A DNA stretch of 64,000 nucleotides from Trogon surrucura (lineage: Eukaryota; Chordata; Aves; Trogoniformes; Trogonidae). Both the position numbers and the translations under genes were made by a program. The notes beneath the pieces were generated by a model. The model was not told the DNA's origin and searched no databases. It saw only the letters and a list, made by a program, of their open reading frames with translations. This document shows positions 1 to 12,601 of this stretch, one piece after another (the stretch's first letter is position 1; each line of letters starts with the position of its first letter). The DNA lies in the NCBI GenBank assembly GCA_020746105.1, contig CM036621.1, forward strand, positions 48,394,264-48,458,263, written 5' to 3'.

Positions 1-3000
1 AATTATTTGGAAAACCTTTAGATCTAGAATCAAAACAAACAAAAAAACCCCAAAGGAAATAGATTATTTTTTAATTTTTTTTTTTTTTTCAATGGCAGCT
101 AATTGATAATCTGGCTGCTTTGGAGAAAAGCAAGTCTTAATGTGAAAATATATATTTTGATCAGAATAAACATTTTCCACTGGAGTAAAGACAGATGGAA
201 CATTTTGACCCATTCCTGCAGCAATGTCTCACTCTTGACTGCATGTAGTTAGTTTGGAAGAATAAGCTTATTTAAGGGTTTGGACTATTAAAAACATCTG
301 CTTTCCCATGTATCCTGAAACATAGCAATATTTGAAAATGGAGAACATGTATCATGCTTGTCCTAGCCACCATAAAATATTGTCTCCACAGTTTAAATTG
401 TGGTATTTTAATTATAGTGCGGATATATTATTCAGTCCTATGAAATGCACTTTTGGTTGTGGTGTTGTGATCTCTTTTCCTTGGTTGGAAATGGGCCAGC
501 TCACCAGATTTGCAGTGTGTGGCCAAACATCAAATGCATCTGAATAAGCAACGTAATCACTTCCAGACTAAACACTTCAATTTTGTTTAAAATATTGAAC
601 AAGCTTCATCACTGAGAGTTGTCTGTGGCATCAAACTACACTGATGTGCCACTGCCGATGCCTATCTTTTTCTCATGTTTAGGTCTAAAATCACTGAGTC
701 CCTGAACTGAAATTTTCCTTTGACTGTGGTAACTCTTGACTGTGGGCCAATCTCTCTTACGTCTGAGCATCTCTAAGTACTAATAGCTATGTCTTCAGTG
801 GCCCCTGTGGAGCAAAAAGTTACGACAGTTATCCTCCTCTTTCAGATGGGAGAACTGGATCATGAACAGACAATAATCTTCATCTGTTTAGCTTGGAATG
901 ACTTGCGGGAAGCTGGTGACAGCGCCAGAGGAAAATAGATTTGGCATAAGTTGAGTTCACAACAAGACCCATGATTTTTTAGCAAAAATCGGTGGTTGGG
1001 AAGAAAGAGGAGCAAAGATGCTTCAGATCTCAGCTGTGCTGGAAGAGCAAGTAGAGCCTCTATACGTGTGTGATTTTATCCCTTCCTACTGATACGCAGT
1101 TTCACGGTTATGATTTGGTTTATGCTTTTTTCTCTTTTGATGATTAGTCCTGATGTTATGCTGACAGCACGCTCTTCGCATCTTGTTTCATTTGCCAGTT
1201 TATTTGATTCTCCAAAGCACTGAGGTAGGAGCCTTTACATTTACATTGTTATTTGGAGGCAGAGAAGTGAGTGGCGAGAGCTTCAGCTGGGCAGAATGTG
1301 TTCTGCGTCCGTTCAGGTGCTGATCTGACGGTGTCTCACAGTGCTAATTAGGCTATGAGAATGTCCAGTGGTTGTAGAGTCTCTTGTAAGTGGTCGTACA
1401 GCAAGAGGGCAGCAGTGCCACTGTATATGCTGGCCAGAAGATGTGATGCTTGGCTGAAACTCTGCTCACATGACAGAACAAGGGTACAACCCTCTCGCCT
1501 ACATATATGATCTTTTGCTAATTTGGCTGTCTTCTTGCTGGCTCCATTTCTGCGGTCGTGGAAAGAGTTTATAATGCATCTGTCCTTAAAGATTCTCTGG
1601 CTCCCTGTCTCTCTGGAGTGAAGGGTGCTATTAAATATAGCCTCCCACCAAATTCCAGTGACTAATCACACACAGACCGTAGTCTCAAACCAGCCATGAC
1701 TCAGATACCAGCGACCCTCTGAGTAACGCTGCAGGAAGAGCTAACGCACTTCTTCCCTGGCCTTGTGCAGGCAGCAGGGATGCTGAATAAGAGCAGACCA
1801 AATAACAAGGCTGGTTTCTGAGCCAAAAAAAAAAAAAGGCGCCTGCAGTCACTAGTCCAGTGTTAGTGCTGAGCTTTTACATGGCCACAGCTGAAACACA
1901 ACGAAGGCACTGAACATGTATGCTGTAAAGGTATGAGGCAGAGTCAGCTGGCTGGCAGGGTAAGAGGGGAATTCCCATCCCTGAAGCTTTCCTTTGAGTT
2001 TAACAAGACATTTAAACACATACCTCAGGGAAGAGAGGAGGTCTTGGGCCCAATGACACTGTTTGTGTTTAAGGTTAGTGTAAGTTTGGGCATCCTGATG
2101 GAGGGTTTGATGAGGGTTGGTGGATGAGCTCCTGATCAAGCTCTTTCCCATCCAATGATAGTTTTCATCTTAGACTCCTTAAGCTTTTTACAACTGAACT
2201 GTGCCTTCTCCTTACCTTGAAGTGCAATGTAGTTGGTTGTTTCAACCTGTTTCTGTAGTATTTGTGCTTGCTGCAATTATATTTATTCACTTAAGTGTCT
2301 TTTTTTTTTTTTCCTATGATTGTACCTAAATAGTAAAGGACACATTGAAGTGGATGAGGCATGATTTTTTCAAAATCATTTGAATACAAGAATGAAGATG
2401 GAGACTTTGTGGCAAGGTGCTGTGTTCATGAACAAATGTCCTGAAAAGAATTAGTGTCCCAAAGCAACTGCAGCTATTAAGAAGTCCTTCTAAACTTTTC
2501 TGGCTTTTCTGAACACATTCTTATCAGTATGTTTAGTTAAAAAAACACTTTTTTTATCTACTGAGAAATGCCTGTTCTGTCTTCTCAGAACCTGTAGTTT
2601 TGAAATCTAAACTCAAAAAAAGCCTCCATTTATATTCTAAGAGCAATCAAAGATTTTAAGTAGGTACTTTTGTCAAAGTTTTTATTTTGTTAAGAACAAG
2701 GCATTCAGAGCTGAAGCTGAATACATAATTTAGTCATGTTTGTGAAGTCATGAAGCATCTGGATGCAGTACAGAAACCCTCAACTAAAAACCTTTTAAAG
2801 TCTCTTTTTGATATAATCATCCAGGCTTACTCATCTAAGCTATCTATTATTTGATTTGGATGGAAGGGAAGGTAAGAATCAAACTAATATTGTTGAATTG
2901 TGTGTTAAGATTGAATCACTTTAGGGATATTAAATTGTTTCCACTTTTTCAGTACCTAATTGCTACTTCTACAACTGATTCACAACTGTCATGTATCAAG

Positions 3001-6000
3001 CAAATCAGCTGTTCAATGTGCTCTTAAAAAACATTTTGACATGCCCTTTTCCTTTCTTAAGTATCAGGGATACTTAAGAGAAAGCTGTGTGCATGCCCCT
3101 GAGTTTGCAATGCGTGAGTCATGCTTGACTTCATTGGCATCGGTCCTTAAATTACCAAGTGGAAATATGTTTGTAAAATGAAGTATAAAAGTTTTTTTTT
3201 CTGTTAACTTTTTTTCTCAGAAATTTCTAGTGCTCCCAAATACCCTCATCTTTAACCCTCCTTTATCTTGTTATGGTCTTCAAATTTGGAAAAATTTCAG
3301 CCACTTGAGAGTTAATTTCAAGAAAAAGTTCCCCAGAATCTTTGCAAAGGCACTGGAGAACACATCTGTACATAGTTCGTCACTAACTTTTGCAGTGTTT
3401 AGATTACTTCTAAATAGCAAAAGGAAAAAATAATAGTGGCAAAACCTGAGGTGCTACTTCCTGTGCTTTGCTCCTCACTCCGTTGCTGTGTATCTCGCTT
3501 GCTGCTAAACACCGGCGTGTGGAATAACGCGACATAGGGTGTATCAGCGACCCGTCCCTATTGTCATTTACCTTTCCCCAGTCTTTGTCTCCTGTAGAAT
3601 TATCAATAGTGTTCGTAACTGTTCTTAGGGTCTGATATGAGTCTGTTACTGGCAGATGTGATGATGCCCACTCTGATATGCTATTTTAGATGGTCCCAAG
3701 GGACTGTCTTTCCCAGTGTCATGTCTACAGCTGTGGCCATGAGTGGATGCCTCGGGGAAAGATGAAGCTCCAGGTTGGTGTATGTGGTATTTCCTCCTTA
3801 GACTCTCCTGCCCTCTAGCAGTTTTCAACCCAGGAACTGCTTGAGTCTATCTCCACGTTCTTACACACTTTTTTACTACTGTGTCTCTGCCTTAGTTTTT
3901 TTTTAGATATCACAGTATACCTGGGAGAGTGTATATCTCCAGGTTGAAGAGTTCAGTTAAGCTTCTGATTAGTGTTACTTTCATTCAGTTCTCCCACATA
4001 GCAGAATCACAGCAGCTTAGCCTGTAATGGAAATTACACTTCTAAGTATTTCCACCAAAGCTCTCGAAGTAAACTGCTTGAAATGATACAGTGAAAAAAA
4101 CAATGTGATAGCTACACCGTTTATTTCTTTCTGCTTGCAAAGCCAAAAGAAGCTGGAAAAGAAATGAAGAATGCGAACGGAAATACATGGGAGTGTGACC
4201 ATCGTTGATCGTGACTTTGCTCTTTGTGTTGGGAAGTTTTCTGCTCTCAGCTCACTTCAGGACAGCTGGTGATACCTCGTGCTCCCTGCATACACAAGCA
4301 TTTGGCTGGATTCAACACAATGAGTGAGACCCTCACTAATCAGAGGAGAAAGACTGATAGCAGTGAAATGGTGCCAGTTTACACCAACTTGTTGCGGTTT
4401 CTAGGGTTTGCCTCTGCTTTTGTTTCTTCTGAGCCAGTGCTGAAGTTGTGGGTCACTGAAGGAGCTAATTAGTAGGACAAAACGCTTTCATGGAACCATC
4501 ATTTCCCTGCTTTCTAACACTGCAGGTAGTGTTGGAGAAGGCCATGTTTTCTGCATGTTATACAGGCAGCACACAGGTTTGAAGTGTTTCAGTTTCTTGC
4601 AACCCAGACATGCAGTGTAGTAACTGTCTTCAGTTGTGCTCTGCAGGGAAGAGAGATGGTCAAAGAGTAAAGTGCATTCCTTACTACAGGATGGGAAGTA
4701 ACCTGGAATGCTTTCCAGCGATCTGTACCTGAAACTGAAGCTGGCCAACGACTGGAGGAGAGTTCCCAGTCTCTTGAAATCCTGTCTTAATCTAGGCCTG
4801 GGAGGTTACTGGACTGTAACAGGTAAGGGAGACCAGAACAAAGGTAAGTGCTGCCTGCAAAGCTGTTCTGGGAAAATGGCTTGTATCTGAACTGAAAATG
4901 AGTTAGAAGCTGGAGGATGAGTCCTCAGCAGCAGCCTTGGGGAAGGTCTGGAGGAAGCAGCTGAAAGCAAACAGACACTGGTTTTGTGTTGTTTCGAAGA
5001 GCTGGCTAGGTCACCTCCTTGTCTGTGATTTGTGTATCAGTTTGTGAATAGGCTGCTCAGCTATGTTGATGAGAGAACTCGGCACCTTGGAATTACATCT
5101 GGGAAATGCTTTTGGAAAAATAGAAGATGTGCTGGATGAGGATAGTGTTGTCCTTCTGGCCTGGCAGGTTCACATAGTAGTTGGTTGGGTTTTTTTCCCA
5201 TCACGATCGGAAATTGATTATATTATTTTCAGAGAAGTATTCCTTGGAAAAATCATGATTTACTTACATGCCATGTACTTGATGTCCTGTTGCTATGATC
5301 TCAAAAGAAACAAACAGTTTCTCTGTCAGAAATCTCCAATGCTCTTCAGCAGGCTCTGTGCCCCAAAAGCTCTGTCCTCTTACTTATTCAGGCATGCCTT
5401 CCGCTTCTTCCTTTAGGCTTTCTCCTTTGCTTCGGTACATGAAAGACCTTTTTTTGCCTTTATTTAGGTCTGTGATTGTGGATATCAGAGTGAGTTGTTA
5501 CCAGCTTCCAAAGTAATTGTGTGTTTATAATGTGCTGGAAGGACAGAGATTTAGCTCTGGAGTAAAGGAGACATTTCTACTGACTTCCTGTGTTTTGACT
5601 CTTTAGACTGAATACTTTCTTTTCACCAAATGGTGGATTCCTCACCCTTTGTGCATTTTAGAGTAAGATCGAAAGATAGGCAGGACAATTGCCTATCAGT
5701 GTTTGATTGAGGTAGTGCTGTGCTTCCTTCTGCCTGTAGTCCCTGGATTTATAACTGAAGGACATGCAGTGCCTGGTGTCAAGACTGAGGTGGAAAGTAA
5801 CGAAAGTGTGGAAGACAACAGGAGTGTAGCACTGAATTGCAGGAGAGACTATCCTGTAGCAAGGTGAGATAATCTGGCCCAGGTGGGAGCAGGTGTGCTC
5901 ACCACAGAGTCTCAGAGCACAATTACTGCGCAAAAAATGCTACGTTACATTATTGTGTGAGCAGACTATGCTCATGTATTTCATACCTCTGGTCTTAGGG

Positions 6001-6278
6001 CTGACAATAGCGAGGAATTTTCTGCCAGCCACACCTCCCTGGGGATTTCTTGGCTGTTTGTATAATCCCTTATGTGCCGGACCAGATGATTTCCAGTAAT
6101 GTGGGGCCTCCCCTTCCTAGGGTGGCTGGGATGCTTGCTGTTTGCTTTGGGATTTCCCAGCACATGCAGGCAACAGTGAGTCTGTTTCTTGCATGGAAGG
6201 CTCAGATCTACTCTGGATGCACAGTGCGGATTGTAGAGTGCAGCCCTCTGAGAGCGGGATTTCACTGAGCTGTCATTT
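1..6278. other. intergenic, no gene seen
   Basis: AT-rich unique sequence with short A and T runs. The open frames are short, overlap on both strands and match no family I know. Confidence 0.7.
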
Positions 6279-7870
6279 CATAGAATCATAGAATCATAGA
6301 ATGTTAGGGATTGGAAGGGACCTCGAAAGATCATCAAGTCCAATCCCCCTGCCAGAGCAGGAATGCCTAGACTATGGCCCACAGGAACGTGTCCAGGCAG
6401 GTCTTGAATGTCTCCAGAGAAGGAGACTCCACAACCTCTCTGGGCAGCCTGTTCCAGGGCTCCGTCACCCTCACTGAGAAGAAGTTTCTTCTCGAGTTTA
6501 AGCGGAACCTCTTATGTTCCAGTTTCAGCCCATTACCCCTTGTCCTATCAGTGGTTGTCACCGAGAAGAGCCTGGTTTCATCCTCATGACACTCCCCCTT
6601 GATATATTTGTAAACATTAATGAGGTCACCCCTCAGCCTCCTCTTCTCCAAACTAAAGAGCCCCAGCTCCCTCAGCCTTTTCTCATAAGGGAGATGCTCC
6701 ACTCCCTTAATCATCCTAGTTGCCCTGTGCTGGACTCTCTCCAGCAGTTCCCTGTCTTTCTTGAACTGAGGGGCCCAGAACTGGACACAGTATTCCAGAT
6801 GGGGTCTCACCAGGGCAGAGTAGAGGGGAAGGAGAACCTCTCTCGACCTACTAACCACCCCCCTTCTAATACACCCCAGGATGCCATTGGCCTTCCTGGC
6901 CACAAGGGCACAGTGCTGGCTCATGGTCATCCTGCTGTCCACCAAGACTCCCAGGTCCCTTTCCCCTGTGCTGCTCTCTAATAAGTCATTCCCCAACTTA
7001 TACTGGAACCTGGGGTTGTTCCTACCCAGATGCAAGACCCTACATTTACCCTTGTTGTATTTCATTAAATTTTTCCCCGCCCAACGCTCCAGCCTGTCCA
7101 GGTCTCGCTGGATGGCAGCACAGCCTGCTGGTGTGTCAGCCACTCCTCCCAGCTTGGTGTCATCAGCAAACTTGCTGATAGTACTCTCTAGTCCCTCATC
7201 CAAGTCATCGATGAATATATTGAATAATACTGGTCCCAGTACCGACCCTTGAGGCACTCCACTGGATACAGGTCTCCAAACAGACTCCGCCCCATTGACC
7301 ACAACTCTTTGGCTTCTTCCCCTTAGCCAGTTCGCAGTCCACCTCACTACCCGAGAGTCTAGACCACACTTCCTCAGTTTAGCAGCAAGGATGCTGTGGG
7401 AGACTGTGTCAAATGCTTTACTGAAGTCAAGGCAGACCACATCCACCGCTCTGCCATCATCTATCCACCTTGTTATATCCTCATAAAAGGCTATGAGGTT
7501 AGTCAAGCACGACTTCCCTTTGGTGAAGCCATGTTGACTGTCTCTAATGACCCTCTTATCCCTGATATGCCTTGAGATGGCACCAAGGATAAGTCGTTCC
7601 ATCACTTTCCCAGGGATGGAGGTGAGGCTGACCGGTCTATAGTTACCCGGGTCCTCCTTCTTGCCCTTTTTGAAGACTGGAGTGACATTTGCTTCCCTCC
7701 AGTCCTCAGGCACCTCTCCCGTCTCCCAAGACTTGGCAAAGATGATGGAGAGTGGTCTAGCAATGACATCAGCCAGCTCCCTCAGCACCCGTGGGTGCAT
7801 CCCGTCTGGACCCATGGATTTATGGATGTCCAGATTTACCATTGTTCCAAGTCTGTCAGGTACTTGCTGA
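6279..7870 (-). mobile_element. CR1 LINE, 5'-truncated, with open reverse-transcriptase frame
   Basis: The minus-strand frame from 7842 to 6367 gives 491 codons without a stop. It carries CR1 reverse-transcriptase motifs: [17 protein letters not shown] near residues 7-23, NYRPVSLTS near 67-75, DFSKAFD near 139-145, [11 protein letters not shown] near 194-204 and the catalytic FADD near 225-228. It ends with the family C-terminus [18 protein letters not shown]. The 3' end carries three copies of the ATTCTATG-type terminal repeat (6279-6302, seen as CATAGAAT on the plus strand). The endonuclease domain and ORF1 are missing. The exact 5' border (about 7842-7910) is uncertain. An intact frame suggests a fairly young copy. 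Confidence 0.95.
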
Positions 7871-8767
7871 AATTGTTGACTAAAGAAAATCTTAAACGCC
7901 TTTCAGACTCAGCCTGCGGGCAAGAAAAAAGCACAAACGTAAAGAAATATCTGACAGACTGTAAATTGCAGCTGATTTATATTCTGTGGCCCCACCTGAG
8001 CTGCAATAGAAAGAATTGTGTCTTGCAATCAGGCAGTTGCTATATGTGTATTTGATTCTGCTAAACCAAATGGAAAAACCTTTGAATCCCCTTCAGCAGG
8101 TTGAGAGATGACTCGGTCACCAAACTTAGACTCCCAGCCTCAGTACATGCAGTGTTATACAAGCAGCACATGCGTTTGAAGTGTATTTGACACAAAGATT
8201 GATTTGTGCTGGCTCACTTACTGGACATTTATTTGTTGCATGTTGCAAAATCACATCCCGTTAATCTCCTGACAGCTGCTCTTCTCTGCTGTGCGCTGTG
8301 GTGTGAGCTACACCTGCATTACTCTCACCCTGTGATGAGGAATGGGCAGTTTCTAACCTAACTGCGTGGTCTCAGTTTCCTCTATATCGTCATTCCCAGG
8401 TTCTGTGGGATGTTTTTCCAGATATCTCATATATGGTTTGCAGTGGGGGAGACAAGATGTTCATAAACACTTAGCAGCCGGGAGACATAAGATGGGATTT
8501 TTCCAGAGCACTTACCCTGTGAACTCCACTTCTCTTGAAACAAGGAGGGAATGATCTCAATTTCCATGGGTCAGGGTTAGAGCAACAACAGGAGTTTTGT
8601 AAAACCCCACAGATGAAGCCAAGATTTCAGCATTCACCATTCTGAATTCTCTTTGAAGACAGGAAGGAAAATGCCTACAAAAGACCCTAAATGAACGTAA
8701 AATTTTCCCCGTTCATTTCAGCATACAAAGTGGGAGCAGAGAGCTCTTGCCTAAATGGTCCTGCCTC

Positions 8768-8832
8768 TGTAAAACAGATAGCCTTTTACCCTGTAAACAG
8801 GATATCCTTTTACACTGTAAAACAGATATAAA
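8768..8832. repeat. 24-bp tandem repeat, 2.7 copies
   Basis: Units TGTAAAACAGATAGCC-TTTTACCC (8768-8791), TGTAAACAGGATATCC-TTTTACAC (8792-8815) and a partial TGTAAAACAGATATAAA (8816-8832). Confidence 0.8.
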
Positions 8833-9528
8833 AACTAATCTGAACAAGCGTTGATGAACTCTTTAGAATGTGTGATTTTGAGTTAAATGAAACTTGGCAT
8901 TGGGCTGTCAGGACTTCTTGCAAATGGCCTCTGCTCTGAAGTAGAGAGAGTGACATTAGTCTTAGGGGAAACAGGTTTCTCCTAAAATTATCACCATTAG
9001 CAACCCTGGCACTAACGTCTCTCATTAGGCTGTAGAGTTAGGTCCAGAATTCAGGTCACGGGTGGGTGTAGTATTTGGTGGATACATTCACCAGTTCAGT
9101 GGGTGTAGTATCTATGGCCTCTGGTTGAGACTCCCACTAGCGTTCAGCCCAGGTTCACTCAGCTGCCTCTGGTTGTCTTCTCCCTTGGCCTGAGGAGTGA
9201 CAGCCAGCAGAGGATGATGCTGTATGACTTCCTTACTGCTAGCTGGCCCACAGGGCCTTGGGGCTTGTTTGACTAGGTCCAGTTCTTGAAGGAAGACTGA
9301 ACTTCTGTTTCACTGTTTCTGGGGCCTGTTTCTTGAGTCTCAACTAGAAAATGTTGTGTCACCTCAAAAAGAGGTAATACAATTTTTTTTTTCCTATAGC
9401 TGATTAAAATAATTCAGTACCCTTAGTGTCACCTGGCTTGGCAAAACACTGAAGTTTGAGTGAAAACTCCATTAAAGACAACTTTTTATTTAAGTTCTCC
9501 ATCTCCTAGATATACCATTGTAAGACTG

Positions 9529-9944
9529 CAGCTGTTTAAGCAGAGAGAAGAGAGTTGCTGCTCCCTGTCTGTGTGCGGTGTGTGTTCCTGGCTCTGCATG
9601 TCGGTGTGGTAAAAATAGCCTTATTTTTAATCTATTGGAGATATTAAGGGCTTAATTATCATCTGCTCTGGAACTTTGTTTATCCGAGACTAAGGAGATA
9701 TGAAGAATTTGGCTGCGGTTTTCTGCTCCTGCACCACCCAGCCATAATGAGAGCTAAAGAAACTCAATGGCTACTGTATTTTTAGTTGCCCCTCTGGCAG
9801 GAAGAGATTTGAGGGAATGGAGCTACTTCAATACCCCCTGGTTCCAGGCGTGAGTCTGTCTGTCCCCAACAGACCCCTTGGCTGTGTGTAGCTATTGTAG
9901 GAGCTGACTTTATGTGAAAGAGGGAAAGTAAAATCTATTTATAG
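9529..9944. promoter_or_regulatory. candidate muscle/mesenchyme-type enhancer (MEF2-like sites and E-box)
   Basis: An E-box CAGCTG at 9529-9534, TAAAAATAG at 9610-9618, TATTTTTAG at 9777-9785 and a perfect MEF2 consensus CTATTTATAG at 9935-9944. Such short motifs occur by chance in AT-rich DNA, so this is only a candidate. Confidence 0.25.
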
Positions 9945-11329
9945 GCAGTCTGAGCAGCACATTATTCAAGACTAGGTTGTTGACTCATGCCCATCTGATA
10001 TCATTTAAAGGGTTAGAAATTGCCAGGGAACAGAAATAAGTGCTATTACTCCCTTCTAGTCAATAGAATTAACTGTTCTTAAGCTGACATTTGCTTTTAC
10101 AGTGGAAGAAGCATTGAGTCTCAAGGGTCCTGTTATACATATATAAATTGCTGAAAAGGTGTTAATCTGGATTTCCTTGGAATTATAGTGATGGAAACTG
10201 AGGGGAGCAAAACCAGCAGAGAGCCTTCAGCACTGATCTCTGCCATTTATGTTCATCTCTATTAAAGGAAGAAGGAGAAAAAAGGCACCTCTGTTAACAC
10301 CAAGGGTTCCTCCTTTTCCACGGTAGAGTCTTGGAAAGGCCCTTCACTCCTCCTCCTCCTCATCCCAGCCTGTCCCAGGAGTGTTGTCTTTGTTAAATAG
10401 AAACTGCTCTGTTTCCTGTCTGCCTCGAGCCGTTGGCTTTTGGCGTCAGTTTTCAAACCCTGAATCACTCTCTGGGGATATGTGCTGGAAAGCTGATGGG
10501 AACCTATTGCCTATCAGCAGCTCAGATGCAATTCTTGGCTTCACTCTTCTTGGGAATCACAGTGTGCAGACCTGGACAGCACAATGTGCGTAACGTAAGA
10601 GACCAAGCACCTCTTGTGGGCTGAGTCCGTGAAATCCTGAGGCAAATACTTGTTGCAAACTTCACAAGGGAGGTGGGAGGGAAAAATATCAGCTCATAAA
10701 GCTTTGCCTTCTGGCTCAGGAGCAGGGAAAGAAAGACAAGCAAAATGAATGTAGTTACTTTTCTTTTTTAGGTCACAGCTGAAAACCATGAGATATTTAA
10801 CACTGAAGTGGAGGAGAAAGCTGAAAAAGTAGGAGAGCAACTGCTTGAAAACTGGTGAGCCAAATGTCTCTCTCCAAAGAGAAAGATGGAGAATTTATTT
10901 GCTCTAATGTCAAACCAATGAGATCCTTGTCTTTCCTTCCCACAGCTGGGATAAACAAACTGAGGCCAAAGCTCCAGGCACCCCGCTTGAAATGTAATGT
11001 AAAGGGGAAGTGCAACAGGCAGGTGGGGAAAACTGGCCGTGAAACAGCCCTCCCATATACACCTTATGCTGTGACTGCTCTGGGCCAGATTGGCTCAGTG
11101 AAACCACAGCAGCAGCCATAGATGGGAGAATGAGAAGACGGAGCTGAACTCCTACTCACAGCTGCTCTTGTTCCCTTTGCTGCCTAAATCCAAGCATGAT
11201 GGCCATCATTGCCCATTGAGGGAATGCCAATAGATGTTCTGCAGCTCAGAATAGTGACAACAGCACCTTGATTGCCCAGATGTTGTTTTGCCTTTGGAAC
11301 AGTATCGTGATAACATACCCGCCCTAGAT

Positions 11330-11406
11330 TCTGTGGCCCTGCTCTGGCTGGGAGGTTGGACTCGATGATCTCCAGAGGTCCGTTCCAACCCCTAACATTG
11401 TGATAA
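11330..11406 (+). mobile_element. CR1 LINE 3' end, short
   Basis: GGTTGGACTCGATGATCTCC followed by AGAGGTCCGTTCCAACCCCT and a decayed terminal repeat (ACATTGTGATAAT). The 5' border is approximate. Confidence 0.85.
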
Positions 11407-12570
11407 TAGCCATCTGAGAAATATTCCTGGAAGGGTTTGTTTTTCTCCCAAATAAGGATGGAGTTAGAGAGAGTGGCACCCATGAGTTACTACCCTAGTT
11501 CATCCCGACACTTTGTGGGGTTTGGAAAGGCTTCTTTAAAGTGCTACTCTGTCCCATTAGATGCACTGATCAAAATATAGTCTGCTGCTCCTCAGGTTAT
11601 CACTGCGTATGCTGTGTTGTGCTCTTTCTCTCTAACTAGAAAACTTATCCTGGGCCTGATAAAAACCCTTCCCTAAAGTAGATAAATTCCTTTCTAATTA
11701 AAATTCATTTTCATTTTTTGGCAAAACAAGATTTTTGATGAAGTGAATGGAAGAAAACTACATTCAACAACATGCAGCAAGAAAGCACATCACAAGAATA
11801 TGAGGAAAGTAGTCATCAACAATTAAAATAGTCTCTTGGAGTGGGGTCTGAAATATCAAAAAAGCTGCTGTATTTGTGATAAATGATGAGCTAATAGCTG
11901 AGATGTCTGTCATAACTAGTTGGTTTGAAAAAAAACTCAAACAGCTAAGCAGAGCCAGGATCCTCTTTGGGCTGAAAGGGCATTTACAGTTTTCCAGCAA
12001 GGCAGACATTAGGATCGTACCCAGCAGATCTGGGAAATCACAGCCATGGTTCCGCAAAGCCCAGAAAGCACATGCCTAGCCCTACCCTTTATCCAGAAAA
12101 ACTTGTGATATATATAGACAAGACAGAGCAAAAGAAATCTTGCTGCCATTGGACAAAGGGGAAAAGATTAAGTGAGTTGGCCAAGTCAGGCAGGAGGCCT
12201 GTGTCAGAGCCAGGAGCTGAAATCACCTCCCCTGAGGACAGTCTTTAATGTCATTTCCACAGGCAGGCTTTCCCTCTAATCAAGAGCTCACCTCCCTGCG
12301 ACTCCTTTTGCAAGATCCCCCTGCCCCAACAGGACCTGCCACTTGAATCCAGCTTCTTATTTTTATCTTTTTGGCTTTTCTGCATTTGGTGGGGTTTTCA
12401 AGTGGACTATGCTAAGAGTATGCATCACCAGTGAAAGAAAGGCTCTGAGAGGCCTCTTTGTATTGGAAAAAACAAACAGACAAAAAACTCTTCTCATTTT
12501 TTTAACCCACACACCTGGAAAAGTTTACTGCCATGGTAAAGGACTAGGCAGTACAGTGTGGTCCAAAAGG

Positions 12571-12601
12571 TAGGGGAGGAGGAGAGAGAGGGAGAGAGAG
12601 C
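12571..12601. repeat. purine-rich GGAGAGA microsatellite
   Basis: An imperfect GGGGAGGAGGAGAGAGAGGG-type run of G/A only. Confidence 0.75.

Noticed and set aside
6374-7252. Plus-strand frames of up to 155 codons
   Set aside because: Antisense shadows of the CR1 reverse transcriptase frame.
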